This document shows, one piece after another, positions 63,332-64,000 of a stretch of DNA of 64,000 bases. The notes beneath the pieces were generated by a model. It ran no database searches. It was given only the letters and a program-made list of their open reading frames with translations, and was not told the origin of the DNA. Source of the DNA: Rhynchospora pubera (Eukaryota; Streptophyta; Magnoliopsida; Poales; Cyperaceae); NCBI GenBank assembly GCA_028095005.1, contig CM051461.1:47542812-47606811 (forward strand). Direction: 5' to 3'. A program made the translations under genes and the position numbers. How positions within the stretch are numbered: position 1 is the first letter of the stretch; each line of letters opens with the position of its first letter.

Positions 63332-64000
63332 AATAACTCAATTAGTCAAAATTTCGATGATTATGGCATATGTCAGTAACTAATTGTCACATTTTATTAT
63401 AACACAAAATGTTTCAGGAAAAAAAAACATTAGAATATATATATATATAATATGGCAACAAATATTTGATAATCACCTATAATTGTTAATTAATAATTAG
63501 TTTGTTTTTTTAAGAAAAAGAGAGGTATTTGTCATCTAACTTTTTTCTAAAATTAAAAATATATGCGGGATTTAAACTCTTGACCTTTTGGAGGCCAGTC
63601 TAGTGCTCTTATCACTGAGCCACTAGACCACATGCTAATAATTAGCACGTTTACCACTATTTTTTTTTTCTTTTGAGGAGTTAGTATATCATTTTTACCT
63701 TATCAGTTGATCACTTGCTCCTGTGTTACCCCTAAAAAAGTGTACCAATGATTGCGTGGAATTTACATCCCTATAGAGAGTAGTCTCCAATGGCCTCAGT
63801 TCTAGCACAGAGATAAAAGGAGTGCCAAGGTCCTTATTTACGAGGCAAACTTGCAAGTAATCAGAAGTGGCTAGGGTGATAATCTCAGCAAAACGAGCGT
63901 CATCTGGACTATTCAAGTTAACTGTGTACCAATAATTGAGCCCCAAATAAAGATCAAAGGTCGGGGGCTTGTATAAATTATCAAAGTTACCATACATGAA
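56570..64000 (-). CDS. Malectin-like LRR receptor kinase gene 3 (5' end beyond window)
   Basis: Exons in transcript order: >64000-63699, 62595-62129, 60483-60348, 60202-60131, 59985-59914, 59833-59744, 59328-59222, 58790-58435, 58188-58062, 57949-57890, 57551-57365, 57011-56570. They encode the second part of the malectin-like domain, WNGDPC, LRRs in 72, 72 and 90 nt exons, a transmembrane helix (VVIIAVVGAVVLLLLAVAI) and an RD kinase with IGTGGFGSVYAG, VAVK, LIHRDVKTNN, ADFGLSR and GTPGYLDPE. All phases join without a stop, so the visible part looks functional. Compared with gene 2, the juxtamembrane exon is about 90 nt longer and N/G-rich, and the final kinase exon is undivided. The first two exons are missing or partial because the window ends. 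Introns carry several MITEs, a SINE and an exon relic. Confidence 0.85.
60605..60748. mobile_element. Tourist-like MITE, copy 5, in intron 3 of gene 3
   Basis: The right end CACTATCCAAACGGAGCC and the interior TTATAAACAATCCAAACTC match the other copies. The left terminus is mutated. Confidence 0.6.
60857..60955 (-). pseudogene. Decayed duplicate of receptor kinase exon 4
   Basis: After an intact acceptor (GCAATTGCAG) the sequence reads like exon 4 of this family: the start AINNIK and the SGDPCVP-type region are recognisable. It carries a 2-base and a 4-base insertion that break the frame, and it lacks its last 40 bases and its donor. It lies in intron 3 of gene 3, between exon 3 and the working exon 4. 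It resembles gene 2's exon 4 more than gene 3's, including the intron bases just before it. Confidence 0.7.
61442..61757. mobile_element. hAT-type MITE in intron 3 of gene 3
   Basis: Ends TAGAGGTGTCAACGG and CGTTTGACAGGCCTA with the 8-bp duplication GATACGTA (61434-61441 and 61758-61765). Its termini closely match the 1.7-kb element at 51414, so this is probably a deletion derivative of that group. The interior is full of AAACGAAACGG motifs. Confidence 0.85.
62885..63291. mobile_element. Foldback element in (TA)n, intron 2 of gene 3
   Basis: Perfect or near-perfect inverted ends (left AGAGATTGGCTAAAGTATAC, right GTATACTTTAGCCAATCTCT) and an internal inverted core shared with the elements at 8302 and 54615. 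(TA)n runs abut both sides. Confidence 0.75.
63501..63635 (-). mobile_element. tRNA-derived SINE in intron 2 of gene 3
   Basis: The minus-strand head contains TGGTCTAGTGGCTCAGTGAT and a degenerate B-box GAGTTTAAATCCC, followed by a short A-rich tail. It is flanked by perfect direct repeats TAATAATTAG (63491-63500 and 63636-63645). It is a diverged relative of the SINE at 5621. Confidence 0.75.

Noticed and set aside
63560..63635. A second tRNA gene on the minus strand.
   Set aside because: Degenerate B-box, A-rich tail and flanking TAATAATTAG repeats indicate a SINE.

Overview
The window is nuclear DNA from a flowering plant. It has short exons with GT/AG introns, AT-rich intergenic sequence, three members of a plant-specific receptor kinase family, an integrated plant pararetrovirus and many plant-type transposons. 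I cannot name the species. All exon models come from reading splice sites and reading frame by eye.

Layout. 1-4363 (minus strand) is part of an endogenous badnavirus-like sequence: a small ORF2-like gene, then ORF3 (movement protein, coat protein and two cysteine clusters). A single in-frame amber codon at 1316-1314 separates ORF3 from its protease and reverse transcriptase continuation, which runs off the left edge. 5.6-9.1 kb is a nest of small non-autonomous elements: a SINE, Tourist-like MITEs, a Mutator-like foldback and a foldback flanked by (TA)n. 9182-14876 is a complete CACTA-type element with an ACA target duplication. It carries no recognisable transposase but has two genes with DUF4283-like domains, each behind a copy of the same upstream block.

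15.9-64 kb is a cluster of malectin-like/LRR receptor kinase genes (LRR-RLK subfamily I layout: signal peptide, malectin-like ectodomain, about three LRRs, transmembrane helix, RD kinase). Gene 1 (plus, 15870-22425) is complete in 13 exons but one LRR exon is 71 nt instead of 72, which shifts the frame. Gene 2 (minus, 23312-36852) has a 5-bp tandem duplication in exon 3 and no visible first exon. An intact 7.8-kb non-coding LTR element with nearly identical 3.1-kb LTRs sits in its intron 2. Gene 3 (minus, 56570 to beyond the right edge) reads open in every exon seen and has a decayed second copy of exon 4 in intron 3.

The most unusual object is a related LTR element at 37470-44807, immediately upstream of gene 2 exon 2. 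It has a perfect 5-bp target duplication, but its left LTR is inverted relative to its internal region and right LTR. The two 2904-bp LTRs therefore form an indel-free palindrome around a 1530-bp spacer. A transcript through it would fold into a long hairpin, so it is a candidate natural silencing trigger for its own family, which includes the element in gene 2 intron 2. The rest of 44.8-56.5 kb is mainly nested hAT-, Mutator- and foldback-type elements, with no recognised host gene.
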